Shown here one piece after another: positions 1 through 10,478 of a stretch of DNA of 64,000 bases. The notes below the pieces were generated by a model that was not told the origin of the DNA, did not search any database, and was given only the letters and a program-made list of their open reading frames with translations. This DNA comes from Bacteroidota bacterium (GTDB lineage: Bacteria > Bacteroidota > Bacteroidia > NS11-12g > UBA955), in the NCBI GenBank assembly GCA_030834125.1, contig JAURFW010000006.1, positions 1 to 64,000 on the forward strand, read 5' to 3'. The number at the start of each line of letters is the position of its first letter. Position 1 is the stretch's first letter. The position numbers and the translations under genes were made by a program.

Positions 1-144
1 AGAGTAGTTCGCAACGGGGGCGTGATCGATACAACTCAGATTAAATATTCAAGAGACAAATATGGAAACATAGAAAATATTATTGAAATACTTAATGGTG
101 AGAAAATTAAGGAGGTTAAATTTTTAATTAATTACTATCAATAA
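1..144 (+). CDS. C-terminal fragment of an unknown protein truncated by the window start
   Basis: Frame 1 is open from base 1 to TAA at 142-144 (RVVRNGGVIDTTQIKYSRDKYGNIENIIEILNGEKIKEVKFLINYYQ*); not in ORF track because the start is outside the window. Confidence 0.5.
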   Translation, partial: RVVRNGGVIDTTQIKYSRDKYGNIENIIEILNGEKIKEVKFLINYYQ

Positions 145-194
145 TAGAAAAAGTATTAATAATAAATATTATAATTGTTTATTAAAATATCATT

Positions 195-467
195 ATGCCA
201 CTATCAGATTCACAAAAAAGTCAAATCCAGTCGAAGAAAAATCAAATTGAATCAAAAAAAAGGATGATTGAATCTTTAAAAAATGATTTCAATAGAAATA
301 AGGAACACTTGAGGAGTTTAATAAAATCCGCTTCTACAAAAGAAAATAAGGAAATGTATAGAAGGAGACTAGCGGATTCTGGTGAGTATAAAAAGAAGCA
401 AATTGAACAACAGAAAAAATATATTCAAGATTTAAAAGATGATATAGCCAGAATAAAAAAAGGTTAG
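195..467 (+). CDS. Small highly charged coiled-coil protein, unknown function
   Basis: 90-aa ORF rich in K/E/Q with heptad-like pattern; no signal peptide. Confidence 0.5.
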   Translation: MPLSDSQKSQIQSKKNQIESKKRMIESLKNDFNRNKEHLRSLIKSASTKENKEMYRRRLADSGEYKKKQIEQQKKYIQDLKDDIARIKKG

Positions 468-508
468 ACTTTTTCCAATTTTATAGATAAAAATTTAATA
501 AAACCAAC

Positions 509-1846
509 ATGAGTAATAGAAATTCATTTGTTTTAGTTGCATTTATACTAATATCTCAAACATTATTTGCACAAAATAAAACTCAAGTATGTTTTGATTC
601 TGCTGATGGTTATGACCAGAGTAGTTCAATTCCCATTGGAGTTATAAAGATTATGTGATACCGTTAGGTTTTAAAATAGGTAAAATTTTTGGAGGCTTTG
701 AGCGGCCAAATTATTCTAATAATACACACGATTTTATTTTTCAATATTGTCCAAATACAGATACCTATGATCCTAAAACAGCAATAAGTGCTTGGGATTA
801 TGGAAAAATTGATTCTTCTCTATACAACAAGTGGATAGATATTAGCGATTTGAATTTCAAATCAAATGGAATGGTCCGGGTATTTTTGCCTACAAAAAAT
901 GGTGCTATTTGGAATAATCTATGTTTTTCTATTATCCAAAATATGCCAAGCATTTGGTTTAGTTTAGATTCTACATCTAGCATCCCAAAAATGGATAATA
1001 AAGGTACGTGGAATTCTTCTGACCAGGTATTTGCGGCGGCATTGAATCAAAATGATGTTATTAGTGTTGAACAGGCATTAGCGAATTCTAGGAAACCCTT
1101 TTTAAAAAAAGTTTTGGAGGTGCGCTGTAATGGTTGTGATGTGAACCAATTTGAATCTGATTTGAAAAGATCTAACTCTATTTCGGGTATTGTTGAAGGA
1201 CCAAATTATCAAACCTTATTTGAGCCAAATGATTATAATTTAGAATTTACGGAAGATTATGCTCTTGATTTAATAGATGCGAAAAGCGCTTGGGATGTGT
1301 CAACAGGAAATTCTGATGTTGTTTTGGCTATTTCTGATCAAAATTTTTACTCAGACCATGAAGAATTGGTAAATAAATGGGTTTACTACGATACAAATAA
1401 TGCTCCCTCAGAATCACGGTACTGCTGTTGCCATTACAGCAGCAGGAAATACAGACAATAATTTAGGCAAAAGTTCAATTGGGTTCAACTGTAATTTAGC
1501 TTTATATAGAATGAATTATAATGAGCTTTTGGCTGCTTCTTATGCGGGATATAGGGTCATAAATGCCAGTTGGGCCTCCTCATGTTTTTATAATCATTAT
1601 GTACATCAAGCTATGATTGAAATTATTGAAAATGGTTCAATTGTAGTTGCTGCTGCCGGGAATGGGGGTACATGTGGTGGTGCGGGGGAGTTTTCAATAA
1701 AAATATATCCCAATCTTTCGCCACGAGAAATGGCGAAAAACTCAGTACTCGGTCGACCGAATTATTATGAGTTTAGTTACAAATTTTCAAGCTTGAAAGA
1801 ATTTGTACATGAGTCCGGGACTAATACATTTAAGAAAATAAAGTAG
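509..1846 (+). pseudogene. Degenerate secreted S8 (subtilisin-like) peptidase: frameshifted twice and missing the catalytic Ser region
   Basis: ATG at 509 gives a signal peptide (MSNRNSFVLVAFILISQTLFAQ) in frame 2, stopping at 656-658; reading continues in frame 1 (655-1461, ...DAKSAWDVSTGNSDVVLAISDQNFYSDHEEL) and then returns to frame 2 (1400-1846, NHGTAVAITAAGNTDNN...INASWASS...VVAAAGNGG). No GTSxAxP Ser motif follows. Confidence 0.75.
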
Positions 1847-1908
1847 TTTTATCTAAAGCCGAGGAATCGGTGAGATTTTCTTAACGTCTTTGATTAAAGG
1901 TTAAAATA

Positions 1909-4719
1909 TTATTGTAAGTTATCTTTTTGATTCTGTTTGGCTTCCTCAATAATAGAATCCGCTTTATTTTTGGCCTCAGATTCTAGGAGGTCGGCTTTTT
2001 TATTAGCTTCAGCCTCAGTTTTATTTCCAAGATTATTAGCTGTTTCCCTTAACTTTTGGGCCTTTTTATCAGCTTCACTTCTTAAACTTTCAGCAGCTTT
2101 TTTAGCCGCCATTTTTTCCAAGGGTGATGAAGCTTTACTCATTAGTGCGTCAATTTTTGAATTAGCTTGATTTAATGCCTCTCGAGCCAGTCTTTCGCCT
2201 TCTGCTTTCTGCTTATCTGCTAAGTTTTTTCCTTCGGTTCTTATTTTGTCTGCTTGCTCCTTAGCCTCCGCTTTTATTTTTTCAGCTTGTGCTTCTGCTT
2301 TTCCGATAAAATCTTCAGCCACTTTATTTAGTTCTTTTTTGCCTTCTTCAATTGCTTTCTCTTTAACCTCGGATATTAATTTCTTGCCAAATGCTTTCCA
2401 ATCTATTGAAATTTTGGGACTTGTTAAAGTTCCTGTAATTCTCATTGGTACTGATTTCCCTTCAGCCGAAAGGTTTCCTCCAAAGTCAATAGTTTGATCT
2501 AAATTAACCTTACCGATAAAGCTCATCTCTGATCCTTTTGGTAAATCAACAGAGATACTATCCTTAAGTTCCAATGATCCGTTATTAATTAAAAACTCTG
2601 CTTTTAAGGGCTTTAAAATCAACTCTTCTGCCGTGGTCCAATTGAATTGTTGGAAAACTGTATTAAGTGATTTTGGTACTGGCATTTTGCCATTTATTAA
2701 ATGGAATTTACCATCTGCCACCAAGGAATTCATATCAAATTGCATATTCGGAGTTAGCTCAGTAATTATTCGTATATTTAAGTTCAATAAACCTGAAATA
2801 CTTTCTAAAATAGGCGCAAAATTTTGGGTTAAGGACATGTTTTTTGAGATGTTTTGTGCGCTAATATTATTAAAGCCTAGAGTGCCCTTAAAGCCTGGTT
2901 TACCACCTACTTCATAGGCATACTCTGCTTCTTTTAGAGAGAACTCACTTTCCCATAAATTTGCTTTAATTGGATTAATAATAATTTTTCCGTTTTGAAC
3001 GGAAACTTTCATTTCACATTTCTCTAAAGGATACTTATCATATTGTACTCGTTCGGCATGAGCCATGAAAACAAAGTCAATATTTTTTGGGATTTCTGGA
3101 GCTGCAAATTCAGAACTGTCTGTTTTTGATATCCCAGTATCAGCTGTTGCTTCACCCGTGGGCATCATTTCATTAATATCAATATTCTTGCTACTTACCG
3201 AAAGTCTACCATGAAGTGTTTCACCATTTAAATAATAACCAAGGGCATTCTGAATTTTACCTGTCATTGATAAATCACTTTTACCGTATTGAATATTGCA
3301 AACAGGCAAGTCAAACTCATTAGGCTGTGCAATCATTTGAACCTTACTTATATTCAGTGAAGGACTCAGAGAATCCTGATAATGTAATGATTCAAGAATA
3401 ATTTCTCCCTTCATTTTTAAATCTTCCGTATTACCATTTTCTATTTCAGAAAAGTGTCCATCAAATTCCAATGAACTGGAAATATTACCGTTTAATTCGG
3501 CTCCTTTCGATAAAGGAATTGCCTGTTTCCAATTGTCGAGATTTATTCTTGAAATGAAACTTCCTTTTGCATAAGGGTTTGAGATCGGTGTGGTCGCATA
3601 AAGAGCTACATCTATAGGATCACTTCCAAGCTTTAGATGTAACTTTTTAAGATTAACAACCGTTTGATCTGGGTCTCCTCCAACGTTGTTCAACTGGAAA
3701 TCGACCTGAATATCTTCAACGGATTTAGGTAGATCCGGATATTGGAAACGTCCATTTTCTATGGTTAAATTAACTTTGGTATTTGGCATGGTATTGTCAT
3801 CCATAATACCTTTGAGTGATGCGGCAAACCCGATTCTCCCGGATGATTTAACGTTTTCAAAATTAGGTGTAAAACAACCCGGGATTATAGATAAGAATGA
3901 TTTGAATTCTGAACTTTTTACTGATGTATTGAAGTCGAATTCCAGATTCTCATCATTGATCTGTATGAAACCATCAGCAGTTATAGGTAATTCATTTAAT
4001 ACCCCATCTAATGAGTTTATGGTAAATCTAAAAGTATTTAAATCTATTGCAATTTCAGATTCAGCAAGGGTATTTACTTTTGATAGAAAGGTGGTACCAT
4101 CAAAACTAAAATCTAAAGTTTTTGAGGCAATTTTACTTTCTAAAGAAAATACATCTCCTGAATAATTTCCACTGCCTTCAAAGTTAAATCCGTTCATAGC
4201 CATAAGCAATGGCATGGACATGTCATTATAGATTATTCTAGCATTTTCAATAGCAATGGATTCAAGGTTAAGGTTTAACGGAGCAGAAGTTGTGGTATCG
4301 ACTATTGCAGTAGTGTCAACTGGTACGATATTGAAATTTGCATTTCCGCTTGGCAGGTAAATGATTTGAATTAATGGATTCTCTAAAGCAATTTTTTTGA
4401 TTGAAATGGGTTGATTCCCACCTATTACTGATTTTATATCAATGGTAAATTGAGTGTTATCTGCTGCATATAAAGTATCATTTTGAAAGGAATCTTTACC
4501 AATAACACGGATATTTGGAATATTGACTGTAAGGTTAGGGAAATTTCGAATTAAGCTCAGTGAGATGTCTTTATCAAACTGGATTTCGGCCATAACAGAT
4601 TTATTTGCCGTTTCTTCAGCAGCTTGTAAAATTTTACCTTTAAAAGCGAAGGGTAAGATTAAAAGGGTTATAAAAATAATTACAATCCCAATCCCGATTC
4701 TAATGATCCACTTTTTCAT
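1909..4719 (-). CDS. AsmA-like envelope protein with long Ala/Lys/Glu-rich C-terminal coiled coil
   Basis: N-terminal TM helix, AsmA-type architecture (repeated beta-strand regions, ISLSLIRNFPNLTVNIPNIRV near N-terminus), C-terminal EAKxxADKxxxE heptads. Confidence 0.75.
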   Translation of the reverse strand: MKKWIIRIGIGIVIIFITLLILPFAFKGKILQAAEETANKSVMAEIQFDKDISLSLIRNFPNLTVNIPNIRVIGKDSFQNDTLYAADNTQFTIDIKSVIGGNQPISIKKIALENPLIQIIYLPSGNANFNIVPVDTTAIVDTTTSAPLNLNLESIAIENARIIYNDMSMPLLMAMNGFNFEGSGNYSGDVFSLESKIASKTLDFSFDGTTFLSKVNTLAESEIAIDLNTFRFTINSLDGVLNELPITADGFIQINDENLEFDFNTSVKSSEFKSFLSIIPGCFTPNFENVKSSGRIGFAASLKGIMDDNTMPNTKVNLTIENGRFQYPDLPKSVEDIQVDFQLNNVGGDPDQTVVNLKKLHLKLGSDPIDVALYATTPISNPYAKGSFISRINLDNWKQAIPLSKGAELNGNISSSLEFDGHFSEIENGNTEDLKMKGEIILESLHYQDSLSPSLNISKVQMIAQPNEFDLPVCNIQYGKSDLSMTGKIQNALGYYLNGETLHGRLSVSSKNIDINEMMPTGEATADTGISKTDSSEFAAPEIPKNIDFVFMAHAERVQYDKYPLEKCEMKVSVQNGKIIINPIKANLWESEFSLKEAEYAYEVGGKPGFKGTLGFNNISAQNISKNMSLTQNFAPILESISGLLNLNIRIITELTPNMQFDMNSLVADGKFHLINGKMPVPKSLNTVFQQFNWTTAEELILKPLKAEFLINNGSLELKDSISVDLPKGSEMSFIGKVNLDQTIDFGGNLSAEGKSVPMRITGTLTSPKISIDWKAFGKKLISEVKEKAIEEGKKELNKVAEDFIGKAEAQAEKIKAEAKEQADKIRTEGKNLADKQKAEGERLAREALNQANSKIDALMSKASSPLEKMAAKKAAESLRSEADKKAQKLRETANNLGNKTEAEANKKADLLESEAKNKADSIIEEAKQNQKDNLQ

Positions 4720-4830
4720 AATCTATCTTTACTACGAAAATACGCTTTGAACGTGTTTTTTAAATTAATTCTCTTATATGAACGAAAATCATCGATAATT
4801 AGTTAATTTGGCAGGAACAAAATAAAAATT

Positions 4831-5256
4831 ATGTTAGAAGGATTAGTACATTTACACTCACTATTAAGATGGATTGTTTTGGTTCTATTAGTATGGACCA
4901 TGATTGATGCTTTTGCTAAAAGGGAATCTAAAACAGCTAAATTCCTTACAATCTCAGCGCATACCATGTTGCTTCTCGGTTTAGTTCAATGGTTTATTGG
5001 TGAATATGGATTTAAGGCAATAAAAGAGATGGGAATGGGTGAGCTTATGAAATTATCAGTTCAGAGATTTTATTCAATTGAACATCCACTAACAATGATT
5101 ATTGGTATTGTACTCATTACGGTTGGTGGGTCATGGTTGAAAAAAGATAAATCAGGGGCAAAGTGGATGTATTTGGCAGCACTTATTTTGATATTAATTA
5201 GAATTCCTTGGCCGTTTATGGAAAATGTTGGTCGTTCGTTAATTCCGGGAATGTAA
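4831..5256 (+). CDS. Small multi-TM membrane protein, cytochrome b-like family of Bacteroidota
   Basis: 141 aa, about four hydrophobic helices with His residues (HLHSLLRW, SAHTMLLLG, SIEHPLTM). Confidence 0.5.
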   Translation: MLEGLVHLHSLLRWIVLVLLVWTMIDAFAKRESKTAKFLTISAHTMLLLGLVQWFIGEYGFKAIKEMGMGELMKLSVQRFYSIEHPLTMIIGIVLITVGGSWLKKDKSGAKWMYLAALILILIRIPWPFMENVGRSLIPGM

Positions 5257-5296
5257 TGAACAGAGCTTAATCGATATTTTATAAAAGACATCGAAG

Positions 5297-5327
5297 AAAG
5301 AGAGGTTCGCGCCTCTCTTTTTTTATT
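5297..5327 (+). terminator. Rho-independent terminator
   Basis: AGAGAGG-ttcgcg-CCTCTCT hairpin followed by T run. Confidence 0.8.
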
Positions 5328-5355
5328 TTTGAATCTATTGATATAAATTGAACTT

Positions 5356-6801
5356 ATGAAAAAAATCTATATTTTATTTACCATTGGTATAGCTTTAATT
5401 GCGGGCTTTTTGGGTGCCGCGTTTTATGGATATTTTTTCAATTCCAATAAAGTTGATGGATCAAAGTTTTTAAGTGTGGCAGATGATTCCGTTCCCGCAG
5501 TTTTAGCAACTTCTAGCATTCCGAAATCAGATGAATTTGTAAATGCAAGTGAAACAGCAACGCAGAATGTGGTTTTTATTAAAACAACATCAACAGTTGA
5601 ATATCAGAGTCCTTTTGGTGGATTATTTTGGGATTTCGATCCATTCGGAAGAAAGGGTCAAGCATCAAGCACAGGCAGTGGTGTAATTGTAAATTCAGAT
5701 GGATATATAGTAACCAATCATCATGTAATTCAGGGCGCAGAAACGATTAAAGTAGTTTTAAACAAAGGGAAGAAAGAATATGATGCCAAAATCGTTGGTC
5801 AGGATCCAAGTTCAGATTTAGCACTAATTAAAATTGACGAAAAGAATTTATCTGCAATTTCCTTCGCCAATTCTGACGATATAAGGGTAGGGGAATGGGT
5901 ACTTGCCGTAGGAAATCCCTTCAATTTAACAAGTACTGTCACTGCAGGAATTGTAAGTGCAAAAGGACGTAATATAAATATAGTAAAAAATCAATTCCCA
6001 ATAGAGAGTTTTATTCAAACCGATGCGGCTATTAATCCGGGAAATTCTGGCGGTGCATTAGTGAATGCACGTGGAGAGTTAGTTGGAATAAATACAGCAA
6101 TTCAATCGAATACCGGAAGCTACACTGGATATGGTTTTGCTATTCCGAGTAATATCGTACGTAAGATCACAGAAGACTTTATTGAGAAAGGCGAGGTATT
6201 AAGAGCATTTTCAGGTTTTGATATTAAATCTTTAAGTTCAGAGGAAATTTCCAGTTTAGGTTTTGAGAATGAGGCCCTAAAGATCAGTGAGGTATTGGAA
6301 GATGGACCTGCAGATAAACAAGGAATAAAGCAAGGTGATATTTTAATTAAAGTTAATGATCATGAAATTGATGGAAGATCATCGTATGATGAGTATCTAG
6401 CCTATCAGCGACCAGGAAAGGATTTTACATGTGAAATTATTCGTGATGGTAAAAAGAAAACTGTTACAATAAAGTTAATAGGTGCAGAAGAAAACGAGAA
6501 ATTGAGAATGAAGGGCATTACCCGAAGTAAATATTTGGGAGCGGATTTTCAACCCATTTCTACATCTGATAAATCGCGATTAAAAGTTGAATCAGGAATC
6601 AGAATTTTAAATATTCAAAGAGGTGGGGCAATCAATCAAATTGGCCTTCACAATGGTTTTATCATTGTGAAATTTAATGGTAAATCTTATAGCGATGCAG
6701 AGGATCTAATTGCTGCAATGGAAGGAAGCACTGGAAGAATGATTATTCAAGGTGTGGATGCAAATGGATCCTCACGCAGTTTCTCTTTTTATCGATATTG
6801 A
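5356..6801 (+). CDS. degQ: DegP/DegQ (HtrA) family periplasmic serine endoprotease with PDZ domains
   Basis: Catalytic triad contexts VTNHHVI, SSDLALIKID, NPGNSGGAL; C-terminal PDZ region; N-terminal signal anchor. Confidence 0.93.
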   Translation: MKKIYILFTIGIALIAGFLGAAFYGYFFNSNKVDGSKFLSVADDSVPAVLATSSIPKSDEFVNASETATQNVVFIKTTSTVEYQSPFGGLFWDFDPFGRKGQASSTGSGVIVNSDGYIVTNHHVIQGAETIKVVLNKGKKEYDAKIVGQDPSSDLALIKIDEKNLSAISFANSDDIRVGEWVLAVGNPFNLTSTVTAGIVSAKGRNINIVKNQFPIESFIQTDAAINPGNSGGALVNARGELVGINTAIQSNTGSYTGYGFAIPSNIVRKITEDFIEKGEVLRAFSGFDIKSLSSEEISSLGFENEALKISEVLEDGPADKQGIKQGDILIKVNDHEIDGRSSYDEYLAYQRPGKDFTCEIIRDGKKKTVTIKLIGAEENEKLRMKGITRSKYLGADFQPISTSDKSRLKVESGIRILNIQRGGAINQIGLHNGFIIVKFNGKSYSDAEDLIAAMEGSTGRMIIQGVDANGSSRSFSFYRY

Positions 6802-6823
6802 TAGTTTCAACTATTTTTGCAAA

Positions 6824-7642
6824 ATGAATACACCCGCAATACCTGGCATAAAGTATGCTCAAAGTAATTCGTTTTTTTTATTAGCTGGTCCCTGTGCTAT
6901 TGAAGGCAAATCAATGGCAATGGACATTGCGGCTGAGTTGGTTGAAATCACCGACGAGTTGGAAATTCCATTAGTATTTAAGGGATCCTACCGAAAGGCT
7001 AATCGTTCAAGAATAGATTCATTTACAGGTATTGGGGATGATAAAGCACTTCAAATCCTGGCAGAAGTGAGAGAGAAATACGAAATTCCAGTGGTTACCG
7101 ATATTCATGAGTCTCATGAAGCGGCAATTGCCGCGCAGTATGTCGATGTTTTACAGATTCCTGCGTTTCTTTTTAGACAAACGGAACTGTTGATAGCTGC
7201 AGCAAAAACGGGAAAGTTTATTAATATTAAAAAGGGTCAGTTTGCTGGTCCTCAAGCTATGCAACATGCAATGCAAAAGTGTATAGATTCAGGTAATGAG
7301 AATGTTATTCTAACAGATCGTGGAAATACTTTTGGGTATACGGATTTGGTTGTAGACTTTAGAAATATTCCTGAAATGAAAGCTTTTGGAGCGCCTGTAG
7401 TAATGGATATTACACATAGCTTACAGCAACCCAATCAAAGCAGTGGTGTAACAGGCGGAAAGCCACAATTGATAGAAACAATTGCAAAAGCCGCAGTAGC
7501 AGTAGGTGTTGACGGTTTGTTTATTGAGACGCATCCAAATCCTGGTGTGGCGAAAAGTGATGGCGCTAATATGTTACAACTTTCAGAATTAAAAGGGCTG
7601 CTACAGAAATTACAAAAAATTAGGCAAGCGGTTATTGATTAA
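6824..7642 (+). CDS. kdsA: 3-deoxy-8-phosphooctulonate synthase (KdsA)
   Basis: LLAGPCAIEGKSMAMDIAAEL, FKGSYRKANRS, NIKKGQFAGPQAM, ILTDRGNTFGY; ATG at 6824 is preferred over the upstream track start at 6752, which overlaps htrA. Confidence 0.93.
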   Translation: MNTPAIPGIKYAQSNSFFLLAGPCAIEGKSMAMDIAAELVEITDELEIPLVFKGSYRKANRSRIDSFTGIGDDKALQILAEVREKYEIPVVTDIHESHEAAIAAQYVDVLQIPAFLFRQTELLIAAAKTGKFINIKKGQFAGPQAMQHAMQKCIDSGNENVILTDRGNTFGYTDLVVDFRNIPEMKAFGAPVVMDITHSLQQPNQSSGVTGGKPQLIETIAKAAVAVGVDGLFIETHPNPGVAKSDGANMLQLSELKGLLQKLQKIRQAVID

Positions 7643-7666
7643 GATATTATCATTAGGATAAATAAA

Positions 7667-7690
7667 AAGGGGCCTCAAGCCCCTTATTTT
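7667..7690. terminator. Bidirectional terminator between convergent kdsA and the PorE-like gene
   Basis: AAGGGGC-ctcaa-GCCCCTT perfect hairpin with A-rich and T-rich flanks. Confidence 0.75.
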
Positions 7691-10478
7691 ATTTATCATC
7701 ATCATTGGTTTCTTTGTCCTTTGCGTCTTTTGTTTTTTTAGCCCTAGTCTTTCGCACTGGCTTCTTTTTTGCTCTCCATTCCTTTGGTACACGTCTGGGG
7801 ATAATCATGTACGTATCTCCGTTTATATATGAATCTGGATGGAAATATTTTTTGCTAATTGATGTACCAAATACAGGAACTGTTGCGTTTTCATCTATAC
7901 GGAATTGTACCCCTTTGATTTCGTAACGGCGGTTACCCATACCAATAAACATTTGTTGAACAACAAACTTATTGCCTGGCATTTTTACTTTACCTACTTT
8001 AAATTTATCACCTTTTACGAAATCTTTTTTACGGATCATATCTTTATCGTACCATTCCGCAGCAAGCTCAGGAGAAATTATATTATATCTCTGCTTTTCA
8101 TCGAGGCTTACTTTGGTATTATTCTTGTCGTCAAACCAGACAGTAATAGTCTGTACTCCATTGGTAGTTGAGATATTGGTTCGAATAGCGTAAGTGGTAT
8201 CAACAGCTTTCTTACTGGCGGTAACAGCAGTAACATTAATTGCATTAGTTGTTCCTTGAGTGCTGTCTGAGTTAGCACCTTTGTTTGTATTATTTGCATC
8301 TACGTTTAGATTTACATCAACACGAGATTTTTGATCTTCAAATTCAAAACGTACTGTAGTTCTACGATTTTGTTGGTGCTGGAACTCATCGCACTTAACG
8401 TATGGCTTTCCCTCTATAGTTTGAATTTCATTTGCGGCATAAGGCTCATAATAACTACCAGTAACATTTCCTTTAGCATCCTTCTTCACAATCATTTTCT
8501 TAGTTGTTCCGGCCACATAAGGAGTGAAACCTTGAATTTCGGCTCCTTCGCATTTACAATCGTTTATTAACTCCTTCTCACCAAAACCCACTGCTCGAAT
8601 TCTTCCTGAATCAATATTCCAACGTCTCATAAGATAGTTGGTAGCAGAATCAGCACGACGCTGAGCCAACTTACGGTTGTATTCTACACTTGCTCTACAG
8701 TCTGTGTGAGAACCTAACTCTACCATTAATTTAGGATATCTAACCAATACATCTTGAGCGAATTGGTCTAAAACTTTGGCTGCATCTGGGCGAATTGCCG
8801 CTGAGTCTAGGTCGTAGAAAATTGGCAGTGCAATAATTTGGTCCAAAGGATTCACCAAACAGAAATCTTGTTCTAACTCTGTAGAAAATCTAATACCATG
8901 AGTAGTTCTTGAAACTGGCGGAATATCGAAATAATATAACTCAGGATATTTTGCAACAATTTCATAGTTTGTTTTTGGATTTAAAGAAGCACGATACTCT
9001 CCATTTTCATCGGCTTTCAATCGCATTACTGTTGTATCACGGTCATTTGTAATAAGGACAGTAGCTCCCGATAATGGTTCACCAGTATTACAGTCGGTTA
9101 CTAAACCACGTATCGTAATTACTAGAGGAATAATATTAAACTCATAAATATTATCATCTAACTTACTACCTCTATTTGAAGTGAAGAAACCTTCTTTTTC
9201 ATTTCTATTTTTGAAAGTAATACCAAAATCATCAGCTCCTGAGTTTAATGGCTCACGTAGATTTTCTCGGAACTCCCATTTAGTGATTTCATCTGTCTTT
9301 TCAGCGGCAAACATATCTAATCCACCAAGCCCAGGCCAATAATCAGAACTAAAATAGAGCCTCTTATCATATTTATTAAAATAGGGGAAATACTCATTGC
9401 CAGGGCTGTTGATATCTGGTCCCAAATTTACTGGATTTCCCCAGGTACGTGATCTTAGGGAGTAAGTAACCGCCCAAATATCAAAACCACCAAATCCTCC
9501 CTCTCGATCAGAGGAGAAATATAAAATTTTATCATCGTCCCCAAGTGCAGGGTGACCGTATGAGTGAGCAGTATCTTGTTTACAAATATCAAGTGGTTCA
9601 CCCATTACCCACTCCGGACCTTGCTTTTTTACCTGGTATATTGCACATTTTTCATCTCTTCCTTTTGGTCCTCCACATTGGCCCATATACATTTCAGAAT
9701 AGCGGCTATTAAAAGTTACACCACCTTCATTAAATTTTGTACTCGCACCTTTGTCGTAAGTAGGTCGTTCCCACTTCACTTCTTCAGCAGAGGAACCCTT
9801 TTTTCTGGATTTTTTTACTTTTCCTTCAATAGACCAAATATCTGACCATGTTTCCATGGTTCCACCATATATTCTCTTAGAATAACCACCTTCTCTGTCA
9901 GAAGCGAAATATATAACTTGATCTTTTCTATCTGCCACCATTGGAGCCCAGTCATTTGCTTTTGAATTGGCTTTTTTGAATTCATTCACTACAAAAAGAG
10001 ATGAATCTTTAGTCCATGAAATGCCGAGCAAGCAACCTGCTTTTTTCATCATTGCAACAGAGTCTCCAGGTACTTTTTCTAAATATTTATCAAAAGCTTC
10101 CATGGCTTTACGATAATCCTCTAGTTCCTTTAACATATGGGCACGCATTAATAATGCTTGGGTGTTATTAGGTTCTGCTTTGAGAACTTTTTCGTAATAT
10201 TTAAGAGCTTTATCGTATTTATTATTTAGGCGAAACGACTCAGCTGCCATAAAATAGGCAACTTCTTTTTTTCGCTTATCCTTCTCCGATCTACTTACAC
10301 TTTCGAAAGTTACTGCTGCCTGGCCAAAATATCCTTGATCAAAGAGCATTTGCGCCTCCTCAAATTTTGGGGCACATCCTTCAATTAAAGAAATAATTAT
10401 AGCTAAACCGACCCAAACAAATGCAAATTTGAAGGGGATTTTTTTAAGTTTTTTCTCGCTGGTGGAATCCATGTTCAC
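7689..10478 (-). CDS. PorE-like T9SS-associated protein (TPR, PD40/WD40-like propeller, carboxypeptidase-regulatory-like domain, OmpA C-terminal domain)
   Basis: TPR region (FDQGYFGQAAVTFESV...KALKYYEKVLKAEPNNTQALL), repeated YFSSDREGG / LYFSSDYWPGLGGLDMF propeller motifs, GLVTDCNTGEPLSGATVLI CRD, OmpA core (IFYDLDSAAIRPDA...VELGSHTDCRAS...NRKLAQRRADSA). Confidence 0.8.
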   Translation of the reverse strand: MNMDSTSEKKLKKIPFKFAFVWVGLAIIISLIEGCAPKFEEAQMLFDQGYFGQAAVTFESVSRSEKDKRKKEVAYFMAAESFRLNNKYDKALKYYEKVLKAEPNNTQALLMRAHMLKELEDYRKAMEAFDKYLEKVPGDSVAMMKKAGCLLGISWTKDSSLFVVNEFKKANSKANDWAPMVADRKDQVIYFASDREGGYSKRIYGGTMETWSDIWSIEGKVKKSRKKGSSAEEVKWERPTYDKGASTKFNEGGVTFNSRYSEMYMGQCGGPKGRDEKCAIYQVKKQGPEWVMGEPLDICKQDTAHSYGHPALGDDDKILYFSSDREGGFGGFDIWAVTYSLRSRTWGNPVNLGPDINSPGNEYFPYFNKYDKRLYFSSDYWPGLGGLDMFAAEKTDEITKWEFRENLREPLNSGADDFGITFKNRNEKEGFFTSNRGSKLDDNIYEFNIIPLVITIRGLVTDCNTGEPLSGATVLITNDRDTTVMRLKADENGEYRASLNPKTNYEIVAKYPELYYFDIPPVSRTTHGIRFSTELEQDFCLVNPLDQIIALPIFYDLDSAAIRPDAAKVLDQFAQDVLVRYPKLMVELGSHTDCRASVEYNRKLAQRRADSATNYLMRRWNIDSGRIRAVGFGEKELINDCKCEGAEIQGFTPYVAGTTKKMIVKKDAKGNVTGSYYEPYAANEIQTIEGKPYVKCDEFQHQQNRRTTVRFEFEDQKSRVDVNLNVDANNTNKGANSDSTQGTTNAINVTAVTASKKAVDTTYAIRTNISTTNGVQTITVWFDDKNNTKVSLDEKQRYNIISPELAAEWYDKDMIRKKDFVKGDKFKVGKVKMPGNKFVVQQMFIGMGNRRYEIKGVQFRIDENATVPVFGTSISKKYFHPDSYINGDTYMIIPRRVPKEWRAKKKPVRKTRAKKTKDAKDKETNDDDK

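Noticed and set aside
1937-4165. Plus-strand ORFs inside the AsmA gene (1937-2170, 2246-2497, 2633-2917, 3761-4165)
   Set aside because: Opposite the long coherent AsmA ORF; low-complexity translations typical of antisense frames.
7705-9845. Plus-strand ORFs inside the PorE-like gene
   Set aside because: Antisense to a well-supported multi-domain coding sequence; no recognisable motifs.
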